The translations under genes were made by a program, and so were the position numbers. Below the pieces are notes generated by a model. That model was not told the origin of the DNA and made no database searches. It saw nothing but the letters and a program-made list of their open reading frames with translations. Positions 7,311 to 13,907 of a stretch of DNA of 20,938 nucleotides are shown here, piece after piece (within the stretch, counting starts at the first letter, position 1; each line of letters starts with the position of its first letter). Source of the stretch: a virus; the IMG/VR virus record IMGVR_UViG_3300029258_005855, positions 1 to 20,938 of that record. One strand, written 5' to 3'.

Positions 7311-8717
7311 ATGACATCTTCCAATGAGACCTCTCCCGGCATCCTCGATCGATTGCACGCCCGACTGCGCGAAAGCTACGAAGATCTGTTCGCCAATTAT
7401 GTCGACCCTCAGGAACCGTTCTTCGACAGCGATGGGCACCGTTGGCAGCCACTGGGCAGCGACTCCACCAATAGCCCCGCGACGAACGTCGCCTATGCGA
7501 CTGAGGAGCAACTCCAGGAGATTCAGGCTGACGCCCGTAGGCTTGCGCTGACGAACGAGTTTGCCATCAACGGCCACGAAAATCGTGTGAGCTATGTGGT
7601 CGGTACCGGACACCGCTACCGGGCCGTCCCCAAGAGCAGCGAGGCAAACGCCGCGAGCATGGCCGCGGAGGCCCAAGACGTTCTCGATCATTTCTTTGAA
7701 CAGAATGCCTGGTCCGCCCGGCAACAAGAGATCATGCGACGACGTGACCGCGATGGCGAAGTCTTCTTGCGACTCTTCGCCCAGTCCGATGGCACCACGC
7801 TCGTACGATTCGTCGAGCCCGGTCAGGTCGCAACTCCGCGCGGCCGGCAGTCCGATCCTTCCGCCCGTTTCGGCATTCAGACTGAATCGCACGATGTGGA
7901 AAGCGTCGTGGCCTACTACATCGACGGAGAGGCGATCGACGCCTCCGAAATCCAACACCGCAAAGGCCAGGTTGATTGCAACGCACGGCGAGGTTTACCG
8001 CTGTTCTACCCCGTGCGAAAGAATCTGCGTCGGGCCGAAAAACTTCTGCGAAACATGAGCGTCGTGGCCGAAATCCAATCAGCGATCGCCCTGATTCGTC
8101 GTCACGATGGCGGATCAAGCAATAGCGTCCAACAGTTTGTATCCGGCGCCGCCGACGCCAGCGCATACAACAGCAACCGTGGCCACAACCAACACGTACG
8201 TCGCTACGGACCAGGCACGATCCTCGACGCCCCAGCGGGCATCCAATACGACTTCCCGACCGCTGGCCTAGACGTCAGTGCCTTCGTGAGCATCCTGCAG
8301 GCAGAGCTGCGGGCCATTGCCAGCCGCCTGGTCATGCCTGAGTTTATGCTTTCTTCCGATGCCTCGAATGCCAATTACGCATCGACGTTGGTTGCAGAAG
8401 GCCCCGCGGTCAAGATGTTCTCGCGACTGCAGCGGGAACTGATCGCGGATGACCAAGTGATTCTATGGCAGGTACTGCAGAATGCGGTCGCTCACGGTGT
8501 GCTCCAAGATGCCGTGCTCTCTACGATCGATATTCAGGCGACCGCTCCAACACTGACGGTGCGCGATGAGCGCGCCGAGGCAGAAGTCCATCGCATCGAA
8601 ATGGAAAGCGGCATCCTCAGCCCCCAAACATGGAGCGAACGACGCGGCCTGAGCTACGAACGAGAACAGGCCAACATCGCCGCCCACCAGAGCGACGCCA
8701 GACTCGACGCAAGCTAA
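7311..8717 (+). CDS. Phage portal protein
   Basis: 468 residues. The region NEFAINGHENRVSYVVGTGH (82-101), the long helix with VLDHFFEQNAW (124-134) and RRDRDGEVFLRLF (144-156), and the beta stretch TLVRFVEPGQV (163-173) match the wing and stem organisation of portal proteins. The later ASRLVMPEFMLSSDASNANY segment resembles the clip/stem region seen in portals. Portals form the dodecameric ring at one capsid vertex through which DNA is packaged and ejected and to which connectors attach. Position directly after TerL is canonical. ATG 7311 has AAGGACAA about 9 nt upstream. No truncation is visible. The next head gene comes only after a regulatory gap of over 1 kb. Confidence 0.9.
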   Translation: MTSSNETSPGILDRLHARLRESYEDLFANYVDPQEPFFDSDGHRWQPLGSDSTNSPATNVAYATEEQLQEIQADARRLALTNEFAINGHENRVSYVVGTGHRYRAVPKSSEANAASMAAEAQDVLDHFFEQNAWSARQQEIMRRRDRDGEVFLRLFAQSDGTTLVRFVEPGQVATPRGRQSDPSARFGIQTESHDVESVVAYYIDGEAIDASEIQHRKGQVDCNARRGLPLFYPVRKNLRRAEKLLRNMSVVAEIQSAIALIRRHDGGSSNSVQQFVSGAADASAYNSNRGHNQHVRRYGPGTILDAPAGIQYDFPTAGLDVSAFVSILQAELRAIASRLVMPEFMLSSDASNANYASTLVAEGPAVKMFSRLQRELIADDQVILWQVLQNAVAHGVLQDAVLSTIDIQATAPTLTVRDERAEAEVHRIEMESGILSPQTWSERRGLSYEREQANIAAHQSDARLDAS

Positions 8718-8840
8718 GCAGCCCATATCTGCGATAACTAGCCAATCGCCAACAACCGTCAGAAACTTCCTAGCTCATGATCCTATTCGCGACCACGAAT
8801 ATTTTGCATCTCATGCGGCAGACACGGTGTTCTGGCAGTC
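8718..8840. other. Intergenic stretch after portal, nothing recognised
   Basis: 123 nt between the portal stop codon and the operator-like dyad. I see no ORF with convincing coding character, no strong hairpin and no T-tract terminator. It opens the portal-protease gap of 8718-9793, whose remaining elements are listed separately. Confidence 0.5.
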
Positions 8841-8864
8841 ACGATTTTTTGCGCACAAAATCGT
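8841..8864. promoter_or_regulatory. 24-bp operator-like palindrome
   Basis: ACGATTTT (8841-8848) and AAAATCGT (8857-8864) flank a centre TTGCGCAC that is itself almost symmetric (TGCGCA). Of the 12 base-pair positions of the dyad, 11 match; only T8849/C8856 breaks symmetry. Its last base is the first base of the TTGACC -35 box of the downstream promoter. No T-tract follows, so a DNA operator for a dimeric regulator is more likely than a terminator. It would cover about -58 to -35 relative to the predicted start. Confidence 0.6.
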
Positions 8865-8892
8865 TGACCTGTCGGCGCGACTGCGGTAGCGT
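8864..8892 (+). promoter_or_regulatory. Candidate sigma70-type promoter P1
   Basis: TTGACC (8864-8869), a 17-nt spacer, then TAGCGT (8887-8892). The -35 matches consensus at 5 of 6 positions; the -10 is poor (3 of 6), so it may need an activator, which would suit the palindrome abutting the -35. Predicted transcription start is near 8899. It reads into a stretch ending in an intrinsic terminator at 9037-9084. Confidence 0.42.
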
Positions 8893-8900
8893 TCAGTTAG

Positions 8901-9020
8901 ATGGAGCGTTGGTTCACGCGAAGGGCAGCGGCCCATTCGAGACACCACGCTGGCGCAGCTCGTCGCCGCGGGTGCAACCGAGTCTCACGCGAATCACGTT
9001 CAACTGCCGACGCGATGTAA
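8901..9020 (+). CDS. Possible 39-residue leaderless Arg-rich peptide
   Basis: ATG 8901 to TAA 9018-9020 lies exactly between the predicted transcription start (about 8899) and the intrinsic terminator at 9037. The peptide starts MERWFTRRAAAH, is rich in Arg, Ala, Ser and His and has no recognised domain. With a leader of only about 2 nt it would be translated as a leaderless mRNA, a design shared with the neighbouring 9283-9543 gene. Codon use is not persuasive, and the same interval may instead encode a non-coding RNA. Reported as a weak candidate because position and length fit the transcription unit. Confidence 0.25.
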   Translation: MERWFTRRAAAHSRHHAGAARRRGCNRVSRESRSTADAM

Positions 9021-9036
9021 GACGTTGGCTATCACG

Positions 9037-9084
9037 GCCGGCCGGTGCGTACACTTTCCTCAAAGACACTGGCCGGCTTTTTTT
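9037..9084 (+). terminator. Intrinsic terminator T1
   Basis: GCCGGCCGGTG (9037-9047) pairs with CACTGGCCGGC (9067-9077), an 11-bp stem with one G-U pair. The 19-nt loop carries a small nested stem CTTT/AAAG. Seven T residues follow at 9078-9084. A textbook Rho-independent terminator; it would end transcripts from P1 and also any read-through from portal. Confidence 0.85.
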
Positions 9085-9098
9085 GTGCGCCGCCCGAT

Positions 9099-9189
9099 CC
9101 ACGACAGGCAACTTCTCTTCGAGGAACGCGCCGCTAGCTGACAACAGCTCATTACCTACACTCGATATTGCGGCTACCCGCTGTCGTGG
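9099..9189. repeat. 9-bp inverted repeat in the gap
   Basis: CCACGACAG (9099-9107) and CTGTCGTGG (9181-9189) are perfect reverse complements separated by 73 nt. In RNA this would close a large loop just upstream of hairpin T2. I cannot tell whether it is functional; no ORF of note lies inside. Confidence 0.4.
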
Positions 9190-9191
9190 CG

Positions 9192-9238
9192 AAAGAACGA
9201 CCACCCAGATCGACAAAGCCATGAGGTGGGTTCTTTTT
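9192..9238 (+). terminator. Terminator-like hairpin T2
   Basis: AAAGAAC (9192-9198) and CCACC (9201-9205), separated by a GA bulge, pair with GGTGG (9225-9229) and GTTCTTT (9230-9236), giving 12 bp around a 19-nt loop. The 3' arm runs into a T-rich end (TTCTTTTT, 9231-9238). Because the T residues are partly in the stem it is less canonical than T1. It lies just before promoter P2 and would insulate it from upstream transcription. Confidence 0.5.
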
Positions 9239-9258
9239 GAAAATTGACATTTCAAAAA
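9234..9258. promoter_or_regulatory. Operator-like inverted repeat centred on the P2 -35 box
   Basis: TTTTTGAAA (9234-9242) and TTTCAAAAA (9250-9258) are perfect 9-bp inverted arms. The 7-nt spacer ATTGACA contains the complete -35 hexamer of P2. A dimer bound here would occlude the promoter, so repression is the natural reading. The left arm also shares bases with the 3' arm of hairpin T2. Confidence 0.58.
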
Positions 9259-9271
9259 AACTTGCTATACT
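9244..9271 (+). promoter_or_regulatory. Strong sigma70-type promoter P2 (extended -10)
   Basis: TTGACA (9244-9249, perfect consensus), a 16-nt A-rich spacer, TGC then TATACT (9266-9271, 5 of 6), giving an extended -10 of TGnTATACT type. Predicted start is at about 9278-9279, only 4-5 nt before ATG 9283. This is the best promoter I can see in the window and stands out against the GC-rich surroundings. Confidence 0.8.
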
Positions 9272-9282
9272 CGCACTCACAA

Positions 9283-9543
9283 ATGGACAAGCCAACTCGA
9301 CAACAATCGCTCAACACGCAGGCGAATCGCACGCGACGCAAACGGGCCATCGAAGCGCTCGTCGACGTGATGAGCCGAACGACGCGGCCCGGATTTTACG
9401 GAAGCTGCAAGATCGAACTTTCGATCGGCAACGGCACCATCCAAAACATCCGCCGTCACGTCGACCAGGACGAACGCTTCTCCGACCCAGATAAGAGACA
9501 TTTTTGTGAGCGGCAGAAACGAGCCACGAGTAAATTGCCGTGA
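9283..9543 (+). CDS. Small basic protein, leaderless gene in a moron-like unit
   Basis: The frame is open from 9244, but the promoter P2 occupies 9244-9271, so ATG 9283 is the first usable start and would be 4-5 nt from the transcription start. The product is 86 residues and basic: a polar, Arg/Lys-rich N-terminus (1-21), a helix RAIEALVDVMSRTTR (21-35), then a glycine-containing beta-like stretch GFYGSCKIELSIGNGTIQNI (37-56) followed by a charged tail. The helix plus FYGS...GNGTIQNI pattern recalls small YezD/DUF2292-type proteins, a tentative resemblance only. With its own regulated promoter and the terminator at 9683-9726 it looks like a prophage moron expressed apart from the late genes. 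It could be a small DNA-binding, immunity or exclusion factor; function unknown. Confidence 0.62.
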   Translation: MDKPTRQQSLNTQANRTRRKRAIEALVDVMSRTTRPGFYGSCKIELSIGNGTIQNIRRHVDQDERFSDPDKRHFCERQKRATSKLP

Positions 9544-9603
9544 GCTAGCCGCGACCGCGACGTTCTACCAGAGCGAGCGGCAACGACAACATGACAGATA
9601 ACG

Positions 9604-9635
9604 TGAACTGACAGGGCAAACAGCTCTTCAGTTCA
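9604..9635. repeat. 8-bp inverted repeat downstream of the small gene
   Basis: TGAACTGA (9604-9611) and TCAGTTCA (9628-9635) are perfect reverse complements with a 16-nt spacer. It lies in the 3' untranslated part between the 86-codon gene and terminator T3. It could be an mRNA hairpin or an operator; I find no good -35/-10 pair beside it. The rest of 9544-9682 shows nothing recognisable. Confidence 0.4.
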
Positions 9636-9682
9636 GGGTATCGATAAGAGCATCGTCCGACGCGGGGCGTTGTATCCATCTG

Positions 9683-9726
9683 AGCCCACCGTAGACCCAA
9701 GAGCGGTCCTGCGGTGGGCTTTTTTT
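9683..9726 (+). terminator. Intrinsic terminator T3
   Basis: AGCCCACCG (9683-9691) pairs with CGGTGGGCT (9712-9720), a 9-bp stem; a nested GACC/GGTC pair sits in the loop. Seven T residues span 9720-9726. The sequence after the T-tract, GTGC, is the same as after T1. It would end transcription from P2 about 70 nt before the prohead protease start. Confidence 0.85.
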
Positions 9727-9793
9727 GTGCCCTACCCGAACCCGCACCAACAAAACAACAACCCGATTTCAACCAGCCATGAAAGGGACACGA

Positions 9794-10828
9794 ATGACAA
9801 CGGCTCATGCAGAATCAAAGACCCCGGTGGCGCAAGCCGCGAGTCAAGCGATCACCGAATACTGTGATTCCCGAGGAGTATCGGTACAAATCGACCGCGA
9901 CCGGTCAAGAATCCACGGCGTTAAAATCCTCGGCATCAAGAGCCGCAACGGTCGCAGCTATCGGCCGGAAGCGCTTCAGGCGGCCATCGATCTCTACGAA
10001 GGGGCACCCGTCAACGTCAATCATCCCAAGGGCCATCCCGGCTCACCACGCGACTACCAGGACCGCATCGGTCGCATTGAGAACGTCGCCTATCGCCATG
10101 GCGAAGGATTGTTCGGCGACTTCCGTTTCAATCCGAAGCATACGCTGGTCGAGCAGTTGCTATGGGACGCCGAACACGCGCCCCAGAACGTCGGCTTCTC
10201 TCACAATGTTCAAGCTCGTGTCGCCAAGCAGGACAAGACTCTGGCAGTCGAGGCAATTACCAAGGTCAGCAGTGTCGATTTGGTTGCCGATCCTGCAACA
10301 ACCAGCGGCCTGTTTGAATCGGCGGGCCAATCGAACGAATCATCAAAATCACCATTACCACAATCACCGTCGGCCGATGTCTCGTCGTTAGCGCTAGGCG
10401 AAGCGACCATGGACGACTTGATCCTCATCCGGCCCGATCTCGTGAAAGCAATCACCGCCAAGCAGTCCGACGAACTGTGCCGCTTGCAAGAAGAGGTTGA
10501 TCGTTTGCGAGCGACTGAAGCGATGCTGAATAAGCGCGCGGTCGTGCACTCCCTGCTTGAAGAGCACGGATTGCCTCTCCCTGACAGCAAGGACGCACTG
10601 GATCGCGCCATTACCAGCGAACATTTTGTCGAATCGCTGTTGACGGCACCGGATGAGGCAGCCATGCGAGCGATTGCCGAAGAACGAGCAGCGCTGGCGG
10701 AACACATCCACCGAGGAAACGAATTCGCAGCCGTACACGCGAGCGGGGCGATTTCGCGTGATCCCGCGGATGTCTACTCCGATAGCCAGTCGCTCGACAC
10801 CGCCTCATTTGTCGAGGCAATCACCTAG
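9794..10828 (+). CDS. Prohead protease with C-terminal scaffold-like region
   Basis: ATG 9794 is chosen because AAAGGGA lies about 6 nt upstream; the longer frame beginning at TTG 9725 runs through terminator T3 and is rejected, and ATG 9779 is less well placed. The product is 344 residues. Residues about 30-175 form the assemblin-like protease domain: GVKILGIKSRNGRSY (42-56), candidate catalytic His in VNVNHPKG (H77), DRIGRIENV (90-98), GLFGDFRF (105-112), candidate Ser in VGFSHN (S136) and SSVDLVADPATT (159-170). A linker rich in Ser/Pro (177-200) leads to a helical, charged region with a coiled coil at about 218-250, as expected of a scaffolding delta domain. The protease matures the capsid and removes the scaffold. 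It precedes decoration and major capsid genes, as usual. Confidence 0.85.
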   Translation: MTTAHAESKTPVAQAASQAITEYCDSRGVSVQIDRDRSRIHGVKILGIKSRNGRSYRPEALQAAIDLYEGAPVNVNHPKGHPGSPRDYQDRIGRIENVAYRHGEGLFGDFRFNPKHTLVEQLLWDAEHAPQNVGFSHNVQARVAKQDKTLAVEAITKVSSVDLVADPATTSGLFESAGQSNESSKSPLPQSPSADVSSLALGEATMDDLILIRPDLVKAITAKQSDELCRLQEEVDRLRATEAMLNKRAVVHSLLEEHGLPLPDSKDALDRAITSEHFVESLLTAPDEAAMRAIAEERAALAEHIHRGNEFAAVHASGAISRDPADVYSDSQSLDTASFVEAIT

Positions 10829-10912
10829 CCCACGAAACCGATCCACGAATTCACGTACAGACTCACTCTGCACCATCAAGAACCACCACTTCACTACAAG
10901 GAGAAACAATCT

Positions 10913-11386
10913 ATGGCCAACAAGTTGCGATGGCGATACGGCGACACCCACCCAGTCGTCCTGGCAGTCGACTCGACGACCACGATCGAGATCGGCGACC
11001 TTGTCTATCTCGATACGGACGACGCCAAACCGGCGGCTTCTCAGGCGGATCAATCGACGGAAGCCGCCAACCAGGAGTTGTTCCACGACAACTTCTCCGG
11101 CGTCGCTCTGCAAGCCTCGAGGTCGGGCGACACGTCCCCGATCCGGGTTGCCACCACCGGCGTTTTTGAATTCGATTGCCCCTCCAGCACCTTTGAAGTC
11201 GGCGACTTGATCGGCGTCGACGAGGCAGCCAGCGGCACGGAGCTGGAGAATCAACAGGTCGATTCCGTGGCCGGCGAGAACCTGGCGATTGGTCGCTGTG
11301 CCAAGCGAGTTTCCACCGCCAGCACCGCCGTACTCGTCGACATCACAGGCACCGTGTCCCACGGCGGACCTCAGGCGGCCGCTTAG
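10913..11386 (+). CDS. Capsid decoration protein, DUF2190-like
   Basis: 157 residues, beta-rich, starting MANKLRWRYGDTHPVVLAVD. The features IEIGDLVYLD (24-33), FSGVALQASRSGDTSPIRVA (59-78), FEVGDLIGVDEAASG (93-107) and IGRCAKRVSTASTAVLVDI (125-143) fit DUF2190 capsid-cement proteins, which stud the mature HK97-type capsid and stabilise it. It has a strong ribosome site, AAGGAGA, about 11 nt before ATG 10913 and lies between the prohead protease and the major capsid gene, the usual place for decoration proteins. A C-rich, G-poor leader of 84 nt precedes it. Confidence 0.8.
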   Translation: MANKLRWRYGDTHPVVLAVDSTTTIEIGDLVYLDTDDAKPAASQADQSTEAANQELFHDNFSGVALQASRSGDTSPIRVATTGVFEFDCPSSTFEVGDLIGVDEAASGTELENQQVDSVAGENLAIGRCAKRVSTASTAVLVDITGTVSHGGPQAAA

Positions 11387-11464
11387 TCGATCACGACACC
11401 GGCAGCCACCAACGATCCCATCTCAACCACGACGACATCGTTCATCTCGATTGGAGAACCAACA

Positions 11465-12625
11465 GTGAGCATTAAATATCGCGAGTTGCGACGACGCTAC
11501 GAACTGGATGGACCGGCCAAAACGACCGCCCATCTCCAGGAAGCGTTTCGCGAAGGAGATTTGAAACCGGAAGACGTTAGCATTCGGGACTTGGCCGAAT
11601 CGCTCATTCCCGACGGACACCAATGGGTTCGACAACTCGATCCCCGCAACAGCAGCGGCGTTAACCTGCTTGAAGCAGGCGACGGTGTCGATGTTACGGC
11701 ATTCCTAAACGTGACCGGTCAGGTCATCTACTCCAAGATCATGGAGGCGTTCACTCAAGAGTCATTTGTGGCATCGAAGCTCGTCGACACAATTCCAACT
11801 CGACTGGACGGCGAGAAGATTCCTGGTATCACGCGAGTCGCCGATGACATTGAACCGGTCCACCCCGGCATGCCGTATCCCAATCTTGGCTTTGGCGAAG
11901 ATTACATCGAAACGCCAGCGACGACCAAGCATGGCTTCATCGTGCCGGTCACGCGCGAGGCGATCTTCTTTGATCGCACCCACCTGATCCTACAGCGTGC
12001 CTCGGAAGTCGGCGAGGTGCTAGGCCTGAGCAAGGAAAAACGGCTGCTCGATCTGATCATCGGCACGACCAACAACTACAACGCCAATGGCACGTCGTAT
12101 GATACCTACCAGACTTCGTCGCCATGGATCAATGAATTGGCGAGCAATGAATTGGTCGATTGGACGAATGTCGATGCCGCTGAGCAATTGTTCGCCGACA
12201 TCCTGGACCCCCATACCGGCGAACCCGTCCTGATCCAGCCGAACTCCGTGCTGGTCATGCCGGCCTATCGATTGGCGGCCCATCGCGTGTTTAACGCCAC
12301 GGACATCAACTACTCCGCCAGTGGTCAACCGACAACAACGAACGCCAGCAACCCGCTCGGTTCGTACAACGTCGAGGCCAGCCGCCTGGCGTACCGTCGA
12401 ATCATCGCCTCCGGCGAAAGTGCGGCCGACGCCAAGAAATGGTGGTTCCTCGGCGACTTCCGACGGGCGTTCGCCTACATGGAAAACTGGCCGATCACGG
12501 TGACCCAAGCTCCGCAGAACAGCGAAGCCGATTTCACCAACGACATCGTGGTTCGCTTCAAAGCGAGCGAACGTGGTGCCGCCGCAGTCCTGAATCCGCG
12601 GTACGTCGTGAAGAACACCGGCTAA
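11465..12625 (+). CDS. Major capsid protein (HK97-fold type)
   Basis: 386 residues starting at GTG 11465, with TTGGAGAA about 9 nt upstream. The N-terminal 75 residues are helical and charged, like a short delta/N-arm region. DVTAFLNVTGQVIYSKIMEA (76-95) opens the capsid fold, followed by an extended region TRLDGEKIPGITRVADDIEP (112-131), a long spine-helix candidate IFFDRTHLILQRASEVGEVLGLSKEKR near 167-193 (written here as positions, key residues FFD and LGLSKEKR), and a late domain with PNSVLVMPAYRLAAHRV and the PITVTQAP...RGAAAVLNPRYVVK end. Gene position after protease and decoration, and size, agree. No N-terminal fusion or gap is seen. A large hairpin follows the stop codon. Confidence 0.87.
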   Translation: MSIKYRELRRRYELDGPAKTTAHLQEAFREGDLKPEDVSIRDLAESLIPDGHQWVRQLDPRNSSGVNLLEAGDGVDVTAFLNVTGQVIYSKIMEAFTQESFVASKLVDTIPTRLDGEKIPGITRVADDIEPVHPGMPYPNLGFGEDYIETPATTKHGFIVPVTREAIFFDRTHLILQRASEVGEVLGLSKEKRLLDLIIGTTNNYNANGTSYDTYQTSSPWINELASNELVDWTNVDAAEQLFADILDPHTGEPVLIQPNSVLVMPAYRLAAHRVFNATDINYSASGQPTTTNASNPLGSYNVEASRLAYRRIIASGESAADAKKWWFLGDFRRAFAYMENWPITVTQAPQNSEADFTNDIVVRFKASERGAAAVLNPRYVVKNTG

Positions 12626-12633
12626 CTTCGCAC

Positions 12634-12708
12634 GCCGATCTCGTGCCCTTCCCCTTGTCGCCAGCTGCCACCGGTGCGCGCGAGTGAGGACGAAGGGTGC
12701 GGATCGGC
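12634..12708 (+). other. Long stem-loop after the major capsid gene
   Basis: GCCGATC (12634-12640) and CGTGCCCTTC (12642-12651), with T12641 bulged, pair with GAAGGGTGCG (12692-12701) and GATCGGC (12702-12708). This is a 17-bp stem with two G-U pairs and a 40-nt loop that holds a CACCGGTG palindrome. No T-tract follows. It starts 9 nt after the capsid stop codon. A role as a 3' stabiliser, processing site or attenuator setting the ratio of capsid to downstream products is inferred. Confidence 0.65.
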
Positions 12709-12761
12709 AACGGCGATAGATCGCCGAACACATTCTTCAAGAAACAATGTGAGAGAACATC

Positions 12762-13286
12762 ATGTCGACCATCGTCCATCGCCAGACGCTGCAAGTGCTT
12801 CATAGTGTCAACACGCCCGACTACTCCGCTGATGATTGGGTCATCGCTCCGGACCTTAGCGCCGTCGCGAACGTGCCGGCAGAGTACTGGAAGCTATCTG
12901 GCGACGACATCGTGGAAATGTCCACGGCAGAAAAAACGGCCGTCGACGGAGAGCTTCTGCAAACGGCACGAGATTCGAGAAAAGAGGCCTTGGAACACGA
13001 ATTTGAACAGCAGATACGCACCCGTTACCCGAGCCATCAGCGGGAGGCGCTACTGTCGATTCTAACCGCGGCCATCGCCGTCTCACGCGTGAACCAGGCG
13101 GCCTACGTCCGCCAACTACAGACCTGGATCGAGGACGGCATTCGCACTCATTTGCACCCTGGACAGGACGCGGTGGATGCCGCACCTGACCTAGCCAGCG
13201 TCGCGGCAGTCGACCTTGAACTGGACGACTGGCTTGCGGCCGATCCACTAATCACGGTGCGTCAGGCGCTCTCGATCGAAGATTAG
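12762..13286 (+). CDS. Phage structural/assembly protein, unknown
   Basis: 174 residues. The N-terminal segment WVIAPDLSAVANVPAEYWKL (27-46) followed by SGDDIVEMSTAEKTAVD resembles a motif seen in small phage proteins from tail or neck regions, where a residue-counting ...YWK..GD.V.EM...EK..VD pattern precedes a helical domain. Residues 60-125 are helical, with repeated charged heptads. The C-terminus is acidic (LELDDWLAADPLITVRQAL). No enzyme motif is evident. It follows the capsid gene after a 136-nt gap holding the large stem-loop. ATG 12762 has GAGAG upstream. Function unknown; an adaptor or assembly factor is possible. Confidence 0.65.
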   Translation: MSTIVHRQTLQVLHSVNTPDYSADDWVIAPDLSAVANVPAEYWKLSGDDIVEMSTAEKTAVDGELLQTARDSRKEALEHEFEQQIRTRYPSHQREALLSILTAAIAVSRVNQAAYVRQLQTWIEDGIRTHLHPGQDAVDAAPDLASVAAVDLELDDWLAADPLITVRQALSIED

Positions 13287-13382
13287 ACCTCACTCATCGC
13301 AAGAGCGGCGACGACCCCGCAACCCGACGCACAGTAACTCCGCAAACAAAAACCTACGCCCCGACGAACGAGAATCAACACC

Positions 13383-13907
13383 ATGGCCACAGACGATCAT
13401 GTCCTACAGTTTGGCGCCGCCATGGCGTCAGTAACGAGCGGAGCCGGACGCCGATTCATCGAATCGGCCCATACTCCGGCGATGCGGATACCGCTCTGGC
13501 TGTTTGACGATGCGACGACCGAGTACATCGACGTTCCGGTGTTTCTTTCCCGTCGCTACACCGGCGACGACATCTCAATCACGCTCCCCATCTCCGCCCG
13601 CTCAACTACGTCGCCCGACGCGTTTCGTTTCGAGGCCGCGATCTTACGGCTGGAAGCGGATGCCGTCGACTTCGACGCAGCCAGCGGAACACTCAGTTTC
13701 CAGGGAGTGACCGTCACCGCGCCCTCGGTCATCGGCGAGATCGTTTATCCCGAAATCACCTTCACGTCGAGCCAAGTCGACGGCCTTCTGGCGGGTGAAG
13801 CCGGCGTATTGCGAATACGTCGCGACCCGACGCATGCCGAAGACACCGGCTCCGGTTCTGGCGATGCCGAACTCTGGGAACCTTTGATCAGCTCCCACGA
13901 ATCATAA
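13383..13907 (+). CDS. Beta-rich structural protein, unknown
   Basis: 174 residues. Most of the chain alternates hydrophobic and polar residues in beta-strand style (YIDVPVFLSRRYTGDDISIT, LSFQGVTVTAPSVIGEIVY), with a segment EITFTSSQVDGLLAGEAGVLRIRRD near 128-152 that looks like the sheet-closing end of a small virion domain. No catalytic motif, signal peptide or TM helix. It lies in the head-to-neck interval before a LamG-like protein and is preceded by a 96-nt C-rich, G-poor leader with no strong ribosome site. I judge it a virion surface or neck component; the family is not recognised. Confidence 0.62.
   Translation: MATDDHVLQFGAAMASVTSGAGRRFIESAHTPAMRIPLWLFDDATTEYIDVPVFLSRRYTGDDISITLPISARSTTSPDAFRFEAAILRLEADAVDFDAASGTLSFQGVTVTAPSVIGEIVYPEITFTSSQVDGLLAGEAGVLRIRRDPTHAEDTGSGSGDAELWEPLISSHES

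Larger units (their letters stand above)
8899..9084 (+). ncRNA. Candidate small RNA between P1 and its terminator
   Basis: A transcript starting near 8899 and stopping at the T-tract 9078-9084 would be about 185 nt. Inside, GGGC/GCCC (8923-8926 and 8931-8934) can form a short hairpin, and a 9-nt direct repeat TCACGCGAA occurs at 8914-8922 and 8984-8992. The evidence is the promoter-terminator pair in a region with weak coding signal. The alternative is a short mRNA for the 39-codon ORF 8901-9020. No known RNA family is recognised. Confidence 0.38.

Noticed and set aside
8882-8985. tRNA-like text (TAGCGTTCAGTTAGATGG, then GGTTCACGC and ATTCGAGA) suggesting a tRNA gene
   Set aside because: The anticodon stem and T stem do not pair and no matching acceptor arms can be found; only scattered loop-like similarity remains.
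9099-9189. Inverted repeat as ends of an insertion sequence
   Set aside because: Arms are only 9 bp, the interval is 91 bp, and no transposase or target duplication is seen.
8777-9247. 156-codon open frame across the portal-protease gap
   Set aside because: It runs through promoter P1, terminator T1 and hairpin T2, has no ribosome site and no recognisable protein features.
9725-9793. Longer N-terminus for the prohead protease from TTG 9725
   Set aside because: It would begin in the T-tract of terminator T3; ATG 9794 has a good ribosome site and the conserved domain starts after it.
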